DNA from: Siphonodentalium dalli
Taxonomy: Eukaryota > Mollusca > Scaphopoda > Gadilida > Siphonodentaliidae
Reading direction: 5' to 3'
DNA: 64,000 bases
NCBI GenBank assembly: GCA_032622095.1
Contig: CP136061.1
Coordinates: 20,402,991-20,466,990 of the forward strand
Shown: in pieces, positions 7,336-19,445 of the stretch
Layout: each line of letters begins with the position of its first letter
Position numbering within the stretch: position 1 is the stretch's first letter
Notes under the pieces: model-generated
The model's database searches: none
What the model saw: the letters and a program-made list of their open reading frames with translations, nothing else
What the model was told of the DNA's origin: nothing
Translations under genes and position numbers: made by a program

Positions 7336-8444
7336 CTGAAAAGTAATAATTGAACGTTTTAACCTCTAGCTTTATCGATAATAAAAAACAAAATAAAACG
7401 TCTACACTTTGTTCAGATAATTATTTTAAAAAAAAAATGTTTTGGTATAGGTTCAACGTTAATAAAGAGCGTTGACGTATTACTATTGTTCGTTGGTTGA
7501 TCCTAAAAATTACTCGTTCCAATCTACGTGTCAATATTAAAAATGTATATCATGATCCGACCATCGACATATAGCCTGTATAATTGTCGATTCAAGCACG
7601 CAGCTATCAAGTTCAATAAAGTTAAAACAATTATATATTATGTTAGTTTACTATATAACAATTACAAATCTCTTTTCACAAAAAATATGTTACACATTTT
7701 TTCAATGTGTCAAGAATTAAAAAAGTTAATTACTCGATTTAACATCTGTGACTCAGTTGAATTTTAATATTGAGACCCTTAACTTTGGTCGAATTCAAGT
7801 ATGTAATTGTTATATGGTAACCTCACACGCGAGATAACAGCTAAAGAGCGTTCATCGATAATCTAATATAAATTTTAAATAATAAAAAAGAGCGTCTCTA
7901 CTTATGCGCGCCTTTAATAAAGAGCGTTGACATATTAATATTGTTCATGTATTGGCCCTAAAAATTACTCGTTCCAATCTACATGTCAATATTAAAAATG
8001 TATATCATGATCCGACCATCGACATATAGCCTGTATAATTGTCGATTCAAGCACGCAGCTATCAAGTTCAATAAAGTTAAAACAATTATATATTATGTTA
8101 GTTTACTATATAACAATTACAAAATCTCTTTTCACATAAAATATGTTACACACATTTTCAATGTGTCAAGAATTAAAAGTTAATTACTCGGTTTAACATC
8201 TGTGACTCAGTTGAATTTTAATATTGAGACCCCTTAACTTTGGTCGAATTCAAGTATGTAATTGTTATATGGTAATCTCACACGTAAGGTAACAGCTAAA
8301 GAGCGTTCATCGATAATCTAATATAATTTTAAAAATGAAAGAGCGTCTCTACTTATGCGCGCCTTTAATAAAGAGCGTTACGTTATCATGATTTCGACTG
8401 TAATGTGTTACATATATATATATTACAATTAGGTTAAGACTCAC
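7336..8444 (-). repeat. pPolB intron made of two 455-bp tandem copies
   Basis: The donor is CAG|GTGAGT (boundary 8445/8444) and the acceptor TTTTCAG|AAC (7336/7335). The intron is 1109 bp, splits the gene between codons (phase 0), and its removal keeps one frame, so splicing is well supported. Almost all of it is a direct duplication: unit 1 about 7461-7915, unit 2 about 7916-8367, each starting AATAAAGAGCGTTGA on the plus strand. Each unit holds a stretch like ATTACTCGTTCCAATCTACA that matches the dispersed tandem repeat at 55.7-56.6 kb. The small open frames inside are not genes. Confidence 0.85.
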
Positions 8445-10187
8445 CTGACACTTAGCACATTTCTTGCATATATGATCCTCTTTACAGTCCTGGCAATCCT
8501 TTGTATGTAAGGGTGAATATCCTTCGGAACATTCCAATATATCGTGTTGAATGGTTTCGAAGTCGAAGAAACAGAATTTAGCTCTTTCATCATCAGTAAC
8601 AGGAGGTATGGCCCTTACATAACATTCGTGTGCTCCCATTGTGTATTTGTCACACGATCTACAAAATGTTTCTCCGCACACGTGTTGATTCGGACGTCTT
8701 TTCCGTCTCTCCATGACTTTTGTACAGTCCAAGCATTTCCACCATTTTTCGCAAGGAGCTGTCGTTTCTCCCGAAGCTTGATTAATAGGTTTTGCTTTAT
8801 GACGCACGAAACATTGATGAGACATACACGTCATATTACAATCTGAACAATGTTCTTTGTTTTCACTTTGTTCACATTTATCACTTTTACACACGAAACA
8901 GGTGTGTTCACAATAATGCTTTCCTTTGTTTGAATAATGTTTTAAACAATGCACACAGAAATATACTGCGCTAAAGAATCCCGTTATGGATTGTATAGCG
9001 TGGAAATGTTCATTAGCAGTGAGATATAAATATATCACGGGTCGTTCTATACCGTCTGTAGGCGCGCTGGTAATGAATTTATTACCCAGTCTAGCACTGA
9101 CGACTAGTATTGTCAAATTCAGAGTTTCCTCGAATGCTTTTAGATCTGCTAAACTGGCTGGTCTGTCTGTTGGTACACCTGCGATGACACTAATTGCTTT
9201 GGCTAATTTTCCTTGCTCGGTACGTTTTTTGCACAGCAGATTGTTGTAATAATTGATCGGTACTTTTCTGTATTCCATGATGAGTTGTAAATTATTTCTG
9301 GTTCCTCTATTCTGTGTTATTTCTAGCCATTCATCAGGACTGCAAATATTTAATTTACACCAACATGTGGCGATAGCCCGAGCCATACACATATTGTCGG
9401 TATTTTCAATCGTAACGATCGATGTTTTATTTCTTAGATTATTACTTTCATCATGTAAAGCCGTTATCCTCCGCCGTGCTCCACCTTTAGGTAACTCGAT
9501 GGTGCCTATATCTATGCGGAAACTTTGATTAACAGTCAGTGTTTGGTTGCTGTTCAAAACGAGTTCGATTCTGTCAATCACAGTGTTAGCATTTAACGTT
9601 TGCAACGTTTGTAACGGAACTACTATAGGGTTGTCCAAACTCTCATGGTGAATGATAACTCTGCCAAGATCATTGTCAGCCAAATTTCCACGAGCTCTTT
9701 GAATAGTGTCCTCGAACATTGAATGTAGATTCCTGTATATGTCGATTAACTTTTTCTCTTTGTAAATTTCATCTAATTTGATCTCATATGTTCTCTGTGT
9801 GGCCAAATTGTTTCCGAAGGTTCGTTCACTCCTTTTGCGAATGCTATATCCGGTTATTTGATTATCAGAACTGCCGGCTGTTTGATTGTCTGATTTTACG
9901 GCTCCGTCTTGATGGGGTGTATGTTCGTCTTCTCGGTTTTGTAATCCTGATGGTCCAGCTGTACCGGGTTGTGAGTTGTTAACATCATTTTTAGGCGCAT
10001 CATGTTCTCCGTATCCGATTTGGTTCGGCCATGGGTCATCTCCTGAACAAAGCGTAGATGCTTCAATAATATCTTCATCTAGTTGATAAGCTACAATAGC
10101 CTTGTCGTATTCTTCGATGTCTTGCAGAATACATTCTATTTCATAAATTTCCTCCACTGTTAGAGGTGTCATTATTTCTTCAGCCAT
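8445..10187 (-). CDS. Protein-primed DNA polymerase B, exon 1 (N-terminal region, Exo I)
   Basis: The ATG at 10187 has a good context (AAAAATGGCT) and begins 581 codons up to the splice donor at 8445. The first 125 residues are acidic and low in order. The middle contains ENTDNMCMARAIATC, a Cys-containing block seen in invertebrate Polinton polymerases. Residues 410-523 are a dense Cys/His zinc-binding region (FCVHC, CEHTCFVC, CSDCNMTC, CLDC, CRSC). The first exonuclease motif FFDFET is at 540-545. Another zinc-type segment (CQDCKEDHICKKCAKC) runs to the splice site and continues in exon 2. No lesion is visible. A TATA box lies at 10260-10267, about 75 bases upstream. Beyond the donor the frame stays open for 31 codons by chance. 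Confidence 0.93.
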
Positions 10188-10259
10188 TTTTCGAGAAGTC
10201 CTGAGTAGTGATTACAGCGGTGTCTATTCACTATATGGAATACAGCTTAGTGATATATA

Positions 10260-10267
10260 TTTTTATA
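10260..10267 (-). promoter_or_regulatory. TATA box upstream of pPolB
   Basis: The minus strand reads GGTATAAAAATATATA about 73-80 bases before the polymerase ATG. This is the best TATA box in the element and is correctly placed for a transcription start 30 bases later and a short 5' leader. It matters because the same element encodes a TBP-like protein. Confidence 0.6.
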
Positions 10268-11280
10268 CCATAAAATCCCGAACATATGCAAGCACGGATG
10301 ACGTAACATTATATAAGATTATATATATGAACGTAATGTATGAATAGGCCGATAATTGGTTTTTACGGACGAGGCAATATTAGTTGTTTAACGGGTTATT
10401 ATTACGTAACCATGTGTTCCCCCAATGTGAACACCTGCACATTTAACAATTGTTATTATCTATTTCTAAACATCGAACTTGTCTGAACCTATCAACTGAT
10501 ACAATAGCAGTGATATAATGTTACATCATCGGTGCTACCTGGAGTTTCGGTATACAAAATGATCGTAAGTGTGAATGGAGTGATAAGTGGTTATTACGTA
10601 ATGTTGTTATAACAATGACACCGAACCAATTTCTATAATTGAGTGTCTCACGACCTGACGTATTATGTATGCATGTTTTGGATAACTAATTATCGTGTTA
10701 ATGTTAACAATGACACAGTTTATCAACCTTAATTGATACTAACCCGTTAAACAACTAATTCTGCTCAGACATTAAATCGATATGTTTTCTGAATGGCATA
10801 TAATTGTGAACGGGAATATAATAGAATTCATTTGGTAAAGCAAGGTGTGAAAGACACATTGTTACCCACAATGTCGTGTGTGATTACGTGTACATAATAT
10901 GTTCCATCGAATATGACAGTTCATTCTGGGGGTTGTCCGCTCGTGATTCAACATAGTACATCTCAATACTTCCAATAATTCACAATAATACACGCCTGTC
11001 ATATACTCAATAACTTCATCGGGGATAGAGAAGTTAAGAATAAACGCTCTTTATTATTTATGTAAGAGTAATGGTGTCTATTTTCAGGTATGACAATTAT
11101 ATATGTATGAACTGCGTCCGATAAACACTGGAATGTATGCATTCATACCGATGGTCACAATGCCCAACATTACAGCGACTCGGACCGGTCCATACACATA
11201 TAATTGGTATAAAGCTATTTATAAACATTCGACATTTTAATATCGAGATTATCAGAAACCGAAAACTCGTTATAAATTTT
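10268..11280. repeat. Gene-free 1 kb with a 20-bp inverted repeat (10379-10398 / 10740-10759)
   Basis: No gene is seen. ATTAGTTGTTTAACGGGTTA at 10379-10398 recurs as its exact reverse complement at 10740-10759, bounding about 380 bp that could be a small MITE or a structural end of the Polinton-like element. An AATAAACGCTCTTTATT palindrome lies near 11040. I could not find a convincing Polinton terminal repeat, so the right end of the element is undefined. Confidence 0.5.
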
Positions 11281-11660
11281 TTATTTAAACTTTTTTTTTT
11301 GGAGAAATAATTTTGGGGGTTTTGAAATTTTTTCTTTTGGAAAAATAATTTTGGGGTTTTGAATTTTTTGTTTTTGGAAAAAAATAATTTTAGGGTTTTG
11401 AAATTTTTTGTTTTGGAAAAATAAGTTTTGGGTTTTGAAATTTTGGAAGTTTTGGGTTTTGAAATTTTGGAAGTTTTGGGTTTTGATATTTTGGAAGTTT
11501 TGAGAATATTTTAGTACAACCAATTTTACCCTCAAACAATTTACCCTCAAACAATTTTACCCTCAAACAATTTTAGACCCAAAGATTCTATTTTGAGATG
11601 TGAGGCGAACGAGACACCCACAACCAATTTTAGACCCAAAGATTCTATTTTTAGATGTGA
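11281..11660. repeat. T/G-rich low-complexity repeat and short tandem units
   Basis: From 11281 to about 11515 there are irregular units of TTTTGGGGTTTTGAAATTTT type. They are followed by ATTTTACCCTCAAACAA units and two copies of a block starting TTTTAGACCCAAAGATTC (near 11567 and 11627). The Asn/Phe/Gln-rich frame on the minus strand is an artefact of this composition. Confidence 0.75.
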
Positions 11661-11819
11661 AGGTAACGAGACATCTATTCTTCTCTGACCCTTAAAATGA
11701 TATCGCTAAGTTTTGTGTCTGTCCGTATGATTGTCCGTATGATTGTCTTGGAATGGTTATGGAATCTTAACATAGATCTTCATCACCAGGGCCCTGTACT
11801 ATAGATTCCTAATAGTTAA

Positions 11820-12187
11820 AGACATATTATGTACTTGTTCGGGTGCGTGAAACTGATAAGTTAGTGTTCAGGTGATATGCCTACTGGAGGAATATAGCAT
11901 TCTACTAACATCACTGAAAATTTCAAGCAAATCGACCGCACCACTCAATAGAAAACATCGTCAAAACTACGCTAAATTGTAAATATTTACTACTCGAATC
12001 GGGACGCTTCTATCGGCGATAAACTAACGAAAACGATTTCGCCATCGGCAGTCGCTGCATTTAATTAATATATAAGAATGTCGGTGTGCGTTGTCAATTT
12101 AGATAAAATATTTATAAAAATAACTACTTTGAACAAGATTATTCTCCATTTCTATTTGATCACACTACCGGAGTGTTTCACATCACT
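11820..12187. mobile_element. TTAA-flanked ~370-bp element (copy 1)
   Basis: It begins AGACATATTATGTAC after TTAA (11816-11819) and ends TTTCACATCACT before TTAA (12188-12191). Other copies are at 27785-28151 (inverted) and 39646-40016, with the same ends and the same TTAA flanks. It contains CGATTTCGCCATCGGCAGTC-like sequence and no open frame. The TTAA target suggests mobilisation by a piggyBac-type transposase, though the ends differ from the 469-bp family. Confidence 0.8.
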
Positions 12188-12950
12188 TTAATACCAGTTG
12201 TTTGAATCGCGGAGAATGCGTCGAACGCTATATATGGACACTGGCAATTTGAAAGTGCCAGCCATTTCCTTGTGCGTGCATGGAGCCGAACACAAACGGG
12301 TTACCAGGTAAAGGCAAAATTATTCTCCATTTCTATTTGATCACACTACCGGAGTGTTTCACATCACTTTAATACCAGTTGTTTGAATCGCGGAGAATGC
12401 GTCGAACGCTATATATGGACACTGGCAATTTGAAAGTGCCAGCCATTTCCTTGTGCGTGCATGGAGCCGAACACAAACGGGTTACCAGGTAAAGGCAAAA
12501 GGTGATATGCCTACTGGAGGAATATAGCATTCTACTAACATCACTGAAAATTTCAAGCAAATCGACCGCACCACTCAAAAGAAAACATCGTCTGAACTAC
12601 GCTAAATTGTAAATATTTACTACTCGAATCGGGACGCTTCTATCGGCGATAAACTAACGAAAACGATTTCGCCATCGGCAGTCACTGCATTTAAATAATA
12701 TATAAGGATGTCGGTGTGCGTTGTCAATTTAGATAAAATATTTATAAAAATAACTACTTTGAACAAGATTATTCTCCATTTCTATTTGATCACACTACCG
12801 GAGTGTTTCACATCACTTTAATACCAGTTGTTTGAATCGCGGGGAATGCATCGAACGCTATATATGGACACTGGCAATTTGAAAGTGCCAGCCATTTCCT
12901 TGTGCGTGCATGGAGCCGAACACAAACGGGTTACCAGGTAAAGGCAAAAT
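12130..12950. repeat. Local triplication of a ~185-bp block with part of the TTAA element
   Basis: A block from ATTATTCTCCATTTCTATTTG to GTTACCAGGTAAAGGCAAAA occurs near 12130-12318, 12319-12500 and 12768-12948. Between the second and third copies, about 265 bp of the neighbouring TTAA element (GGTGATATGCC...TTTGAACAAG) is repeated as well. The copies are nearly identical, so the duplication is recent. Short frames here are not genes. Confidence 0.85.
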
Positions 12951-13361
12951 AGTTTAATGGTATATGCGAATGGATATAGCAATGTCATTTGTGTCAGCAA
13001 CATTACTGTTGGCGAGTGGTTTAGTTGATGTATAAAGGTGCATCTCTGTAACTAGTTTTCGATATATACTTGGGTTATTTTGTCCACAATTGCGCACGGT
13101 GAAAATTCATTCCATGATCCATCGGTATAGCGTGGAATACTTATTATCCCACCTCAGTTGCATATACCATGCAGAGCGGAATATATATAGGGAATCCAAT
13201 GTACACATGCCGTATGACATGACAACCTACCCCAATATATTTAATGATGTACATACGAACAAAAAGGGAGAGAGACGAATAGAGCGCCCAAAAATAAAAC
13301 CCACAGACAGAAATAAACATATACACATGGTGATGCCTTGGTGTCAAATCGGACAGGAATG
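12951..13361. other. No gene seen
   Basis: AT-rich sequence of no recognised family. Open frames of 60-100 codons occur on both strands but show no domain, splice site or start context. Confidence 0.5.
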
Positions 13362-16085
13362 TAGTCTGGTCGATAAACTAAAATTTTAGGGTCAACCTAG
13401 AAAAAATTTGGACTAAGTTGGTTTCTATTCCATTTTGAAGAGGAATATATCCTCTATAACATATCCAAAATCCGCTAAAATCCGCTTTGAGCATTTTCTG
13501 TAATACAAGATGGCGTCCATGATGGCAGTTGGTATAGAAAAATCCCGAATTTCGGTGGTAGGTGCGCCAACAAATACCAAATTAGTAATAAAATAAAATC
13601 CACACAAACAATCCTTAGTCGTAAACCATATCGGTAGAATGTCTGTCCAAAATGGCCGCCAAAATGGACAAAATCGAATGAAATTTACAATTTGCGGAAA
13701 ATTTAATAGCTGGTTATACAAGAACGAACAGGTCGTCGAATTATACGAGGAAGAATGATTTCAGAGTATAAGGGGAGCTATTGATAATAGTATTGTAAGA
13801 ATTCTCTCTAATGTATCTCGCGAGAGAGAGCAACCGAAAGCCAGGTCTCATACAATGATTGAATGTGAACTTTTTGGGCGCCAAGAAATAGAAGAATAAC
13901 GCAGTTTTATCTGTACTGTTTATCTTGAATCGTGTAATATATGTGTATTAAAACAGTTAAATGTGATCTAATAGGGATGTACTCATTGTGTGACCTTTTC
14001 TAGAAGCAGAAATATATGTAATGAAAACAGTCTCACGAATGTGACCGATAATCATTTATTTTTGAATCTACAACACACAGTCTGTCAAAATTCACTACTA
14101 TAGAACAGTATGAGAGCTATTCATATGGTACTAGGTAAAATGTGTAGATCCTTTCGTCCGTGTCTTAAAATGGTAGTCATAGTTGCCTCCGGTCAAGTGA
14201 TTAAACACGAATATTTCAATTTTATCACACAAATACATGGTGGTATACCATGAACGCAATTTATCAAAATACAAAGGATTACAATAGACTATCTTCAATA
14301 AATTCTCAACATAACCCAATGTGCCTACATACTTAAAGTGAGTAGATGGGCGCGAAGCGCCCGGGATGGACGAAAAGATCGAGTGATCTTCTCCTTCACC
14401 ACTACATACTCTATGGCAGAGACTGTCTTTATACCTGGAAATTATGTGCACTTAAAGGTACTCAACCCGCAAAGAGGGTCCCCATCCCAACAGATTCCAA
14501 CAACAACAATCCGATCAGAGGGTCCTATATTACTATTTCTTTGGCTTTGGGGGTAAAAAATATTTGATTCGAGTCGAGGAACCCATCAAACAAAGCTCAG
14601 AGTTATTAGATATTGATTTTTCAAATTTGTTATGTTCTCGAGATGAGTACTAATAACTGCCGTAATCTGCTCTGGATGTGTACCCCAAATCTATTCAAAC
14701 AGACAAGGATGAATAACTCTAAAATCAAGTGGTAATTTTAACGCAATTATGACTGAGTTCTGGGTCAGATAGTATTCCCGATAATGAAAAATAATAGATT
14801 TCTAAAATCGATATCTAACAAATCTGAGCTTTGATGGGTGACTTCCTCGACTCGAATCAAATATTTTTGACCCCCGAAGCCATTGAAATAGTAATTGAGA
14901 GGAGTTTTATCGGGTTGAGTACCTTTAAATGCACTAAGGCCACATATACGCGAAACGTACGACCTTTTCTGCAACCGCATCGCCGCGTTTACCCATTCTC
15001 CATAATGTTGCACATATCTGCTGCATACAAAACCATAAATAGCAACGTTGAGTGAATGGTAAACGCAGAGCTAATAACTGTAAACGCTGATGACCTGATA
15101 TTTAGCGCAAGTATGTGGGTGGCAATGGTAACATAATTTCAAACAACAAGATACTGACAACTAATAGTGTGTATTGCGGGGTACATATTCATGTTCTAAA
15201 GTGCCGATTGAAGTAATTTGAACATAATTGTCTACTAAGAAACCGGTTTGGGAGCACCATGAAAATTAGTACTAAATAAAATGTACGACGTACAGTCTCT
15301 TCGATCTAGTGAGATATGGTACTATTCTGTTGAAGAGATAAGTGTTTCTTGACAGTATAATCAGGATTACGACATACGTGTATGGTTTATTGTCACGGAG
15401 AGTGTTGAAAATTCTGGAAATATAACTAGTATTTACACAGATAGGGTGGGCTCTTCAGTTTCTGCTTTACATTCAATAATTAATCATCATTCCAAAAGAA
15501 AACTACCACGCACTTTGTGACAAAATATTACTTCGTGTGTTGCATGCCCAAAATAACTGTTTTGGTCCGACTGTTGAATGTATTCTAATAAGAAAACCCG
15601 AACGTAGATCGATAAATCATTCAGATAGATCTGTTTTAATTATATGTGTACCTTTAAAGATATAAAACAACATTCTTGTAAATTACAAATGTGTATTTTC
15701 GCTTATAGGGGGTTATCCAATATGTTGCTTTCATCGTAGCATGGATTGTAGTTGCGGCCATTTTGACAGCCATTTCATCGCCGCGATTGCATTGTTTTCT
15801 GTCCTTGTCACTCTATTCGCCGCCTATACTCGTTTACACAAACTGGTATATATCGGATGGAGGATTAATGCGTTCTGGTGTCGCCGATGAGGGATATTGT
15901 AGAAAAACGTACTTCGCAAGGTCGAAAAATGAGCATTTTTAAAAATCTCTGTAAAAAAGTTTGCTCAAAGCGGATTTTAGCGGATTTTGGATATGTTGTA
16001 GAGGAAATATTCCTCTTCAAAATGGAATAAAAACCAACTTAGTCCAAATTTGTTCTAGGTCAAACCTTTTATCGACCAGACTAAT
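13362..16085. mobile_element. 2.7-kb transposon shell with ~130-bp inverted repeats
   Basis: The left end (TAGTCTGGTCGAT... through CCAAAATCCGCTAAAATCCG, to about 13495) returns inverted at about 15950-16085. The core CCAAAATCCGCTAAAATCCG is shared with the ends of the coding transposon at 42.4-46.5 kb, so this is a non-autonomous or internally deleted relative. The inside has no transposase. It holds a nested 469-bp MITE (14456-14924) and gene-free sequence containing AAAATGGCCGCCAAAATGG-type phrases. Confidence 0.75.
14456..14924. mobile_element. TTAA-flanked 469-bp MITE (copy 2)
   Basis: TTAA lies at 14452-14455 and 14925-14928; the ends are AGGTACTCAACCC and GGGTTGAGTACCT. It has the same length as the copy in the TBP-like gene and differs from it by only a few bases by eye. 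It sits inside the 2.7-kb transposon shell, so it is the younger of the two. Confidence 0.9.
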
Positions 16086-16980
16086 GTCGCAATCTACAAC
16101 CAGAATTAAATATTTCGCAATATAAATGTTTTTGAATGTTTAATATACATAACAGCTATTCCTGGATATCTTCAGATTATCTGAACAAATCGGATAAAGG
16201 ATCCGTTGATATTCCGGATTATCAATTCCAGATTTATCCTAAATTGTTTGTACCTAGAACATATTTTGAAGGGGAATTCCATTCCTTATTCGAACATTTT
16301 TATGTTTATGGTACACATAATGCCGACGTCGGGATCAACCATCCGTCGTCCGTCCGTCCGTCTGTCTGTCCGTAGACACTTGCTATCCGATTCATTTACT
16401 TGAATATTTTTTATCGGATCTTGTTAAAATTTTATGTGCATGTTTATGATGACACACTCCTCACCTGTATAGGTTTTGGTATCGATCGGTTGATCGGTTT
16501 AGAAATTATTAACACTTTGCATCCGCACATAGGCATGAGCTATCCGATGATGTAACCAAAGTATTTTTTGTCCGATTTTTTCATATTTGATATGTAGGTT
16601 TATAATGACACACCCCTCACCTGTATAGTTTTTGGTATCGATTGGTTTAGAAAATAATTAACCCTGCACACAAATGCTATCTGATGCATCTAAGTCAAAC
16701 TGTTTTCTTCTGATATGCCTCATATTTCTTACCTAGGTTTTTCTTAGCACGTTCTTTATCTGTATGGTTTTTGGTATCGTTTAATTAACCCTTTTCAAAC
16801 TTATGTTTACTTAGAACTCACGCAAGCTGCTATGACTCAAAACATTTTTTCATCTGATCTACACCAAATTTGGTACATGTGGTCCTCACCCCGAAATACA
16901 GATCAAGTTCAAATTTTGGTTTGATCCGATATATTTTAACAGAGTTATGGCCCTTTATAATTCAAGTAATTTACTACCTA
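16086..16980. repeat. Diverged direct repeats, about 150-bp spacing
   Basis: Phrases such as GACACACTCCTCACCTGTATAG followed by TTTTTGGTATCGAT recur near 16450, 16605 and 16745 with drift. A short GTCC/GTCT run lies near 16345. The end (about 16855-16965) carries CACCAAATTTGGTACATGTGG. These look like old tandem units of a dispersed element, not genes. Confidence 0.5.
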
Positions 16981-18240
16981 TATGCCCTGTGGGAGTTTAA
17001 GACAAATGACTTTACACAGTAATCTGCTTTATTGGAATCAGAGAATGACACTGGATACTAACTGCTAAACCACTGGCTGCTCCCAGAGCTGTCAAATTTA
17101 AGTGATTGATGATTCTTTACTCCAGTTTGTGTGCAATAGTAATTTAACCGCCCCTGTTGAAACATGTTCATGGCATTAAACAAATAGTCCATTGTCCATT
17201 TGTAGGATGTTCTAGAGCATGGCTGTTTAGAGAATTGTTGTTTACAGAGACACTGATGTCTTATCTTGAGAAAAAAATTAATCCATTAGTTCCATCATAT
17301 GATGTCATTGAAAATGATTAACCCTCTCCACACATTATATGTTCATTCTCCTATTCTATGTCCAGGTTGATCGTGATCCACTTTTCACTTGCATGTATTT
17401 CATGATTAAAATTAACCTATTCCATAGACACATGATATCTGATAGGCAGATTTTAAATTATCTCTTTCGCCTTGGGCCAGGTTCACTAAGAATTTCTATA
17501 AGCCACCAATTGAATATTCATCATTTGAGGAAATATCTTATTTTGAAATTCCCTCTATTGCATTTGGGCTGCAGGATAATAATAATGGTTGTGGTATTCT
17601 TGAAGCTGACTTATTGGTCAAATATTTTTCACCCAATCACTTTTATAATCTCATTCAGGTTGATCCTGTACGCGATCCAATGTTATGACTCTCAATATTT
17701 TCAATTTGACCCTTCTCATATCTCTCCTTTAGTTATCTGATAATTCTGTATTAAAATATTTTATATCCAACCATTATCAATCATATTTAATATCAAGGTC
17801 TATACACCCCTCACTTATATAGATGTTCAGGTGTTTGTTGGTCTCTAATCTCAATCATCCCATAACTTTTACTATGCAGCTAACACAATAACATAATCTG
17901 TTATGACTCAGGTTCCATTGTAAGAAGTAAATAAATAGAGTTATTATGATGTTAATATTGTAACTATTATATCTTTAACAGCTATGGTGCATCTGTCTGA
18001 CTGTGGTTGGGCATAATTATCTTTATCAATCTATCACACATACATGTATCTCTGTTGGAGGTGACCTAATAGGTTGAAATCGAATGTCTTATCCATGTTC
18101 CTATTGTATTTAAATGAGCAAGTTGCTCAATAAGTCTGATTTCACTATGAAACTAATAAATAATAGTACGCTGTGAATTGTTGATATTCTTGCACTCATA
18201 AAAAGATCGCTATCGCCAAGGTATGGGTTAAACATCTGCG
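16981..18240. other. No gene seen
   Basis: AT-rich unique-looking sequence. The 133-codon frame at 17339-17740 is rich in Ile/Phe/His, has no recognisable domain and fits chance. Confidence 0.5.
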
Positions 18241-18244
18241 ATCG

Positions 18245-19445
18245 TGATCGGCCTCTCGTTAATATTTAGGTCAAAGGGTATTGTAGGGTGACCCCCCCTC
18301 AAGGCACTCTTTACACACACCCATCCCGATCCAAAATGGCCACTGTCCAGAGGGGTTAAAATAGGGCACCCATGCCATTTCTCGGGGCCTTAACCAATTT
18401 AGGTCAAACAAAGGGTGTTGTAATGTGGCCCTCGCGCCAATCTAAATATTCACCCCACTCCGTTCCAAAATGGCACCACCCAGAAAGGTAAAAATAGGCA
18501 CTCATGTCATTTCTCGGGCCTTAACCAATTTAGGTCAAAGGAAGGGTTTTGTAAGGTGGCCCTCATGCCAATCTAAATATTCACCCCACTCCAATGTAAA
18601 ATGTCTTCCGTCCAGATGTGTTCAAATGGGGCACCCGTGCCATTTCCCGATTTAGGTCAAAGGGTATTGTAATCTAGCAACCAAGCCAATCTAAATATTC
18701 ACCCGTTGCAAAATGGCTGCTGTCCAGATGGGTTCAAATAGGGCACCCATGTCATTTCTCGCCAAGTCAATCTAAATATTCACCCACTCATCTCGATTCA
18801 AAATGGCCACTGTCCAGATGGGTTCAAATAGGGCACCCATGTCATTTCAAGGCCCCTTGACCGATTTAGGTCAAACAAACGGTGTTGTAGGGTGGCCCCA
18901 AGCCAATCTAAATATTCACCCACTCCAAAATGGCCACTGTCCACATGGGTTAAAATATGGCACCCATGTCTTTTCTCGACCCCTTTACCGATTTAAGTCA
19001 AACAAAGAGTGTTGTGGGGTGGCCCCAAACCAATCTAAATATTCACCCCACTCTGATCCAAAATGGCCACCATCCAGAGGTTTAAATATGGCACCCATGC
19101 CATTTCTCAGGGCCTTAACTGATAGGTCAAAGGGTGTTGTAAGGTTGTTCCCAGGCAATCTAAATATTCACCCCAGTCCAATCCAAAATAGCTGCTGTCC
19201 ATGCAGGGGGGTTAAAATAGGGAACTCATGCCATATCTTGGCCAGTCTCGGGCCCATTGACCAATTTAGGTCAAACAAAGGCTGTTGTAGGGCGACACCC
19301 AAGCCAATCTAAATATTCACAAAACTCACCTCGATCCAAAATGGCCACTGTCTAGATGGGTTCAAATAGGGCCCCCTTGACCGATTTAGATCAAACAAAG
19401 GGTGTTGTAGGGTGGCCCCAAGCCGATCTAAATATTCACTCCAGA
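18245..19445. repeat. ~125-bp satellite, about 9-10 units
   Basis: Units contain GCCAATCTAAATATTCACCC, then CAAAATGGCCACTGTCCAGA, then GGGCACCCATGTCATTTCTC, then TTTAGGTCAAACAAAGGGTG. The CTAAATATTCAC phrase recurs near 18443, 18572, 18699, 18772, 18907, 19032, 19158, 19306 and 19426. The copies are about 80-90% alike by eye. The 169-codon frame here is repeat-derived. Confidence 0.85.

Noticed and set aside
7528-8183. Two near-identical short frames antisense in the pPolB intron
   Set aside because: They come from the tandem duplication inside the intron and contain no domain.
17339-17740. 133-codon frame
   Set aside because: AT-rich composition, no motif, no splice or promoter context.
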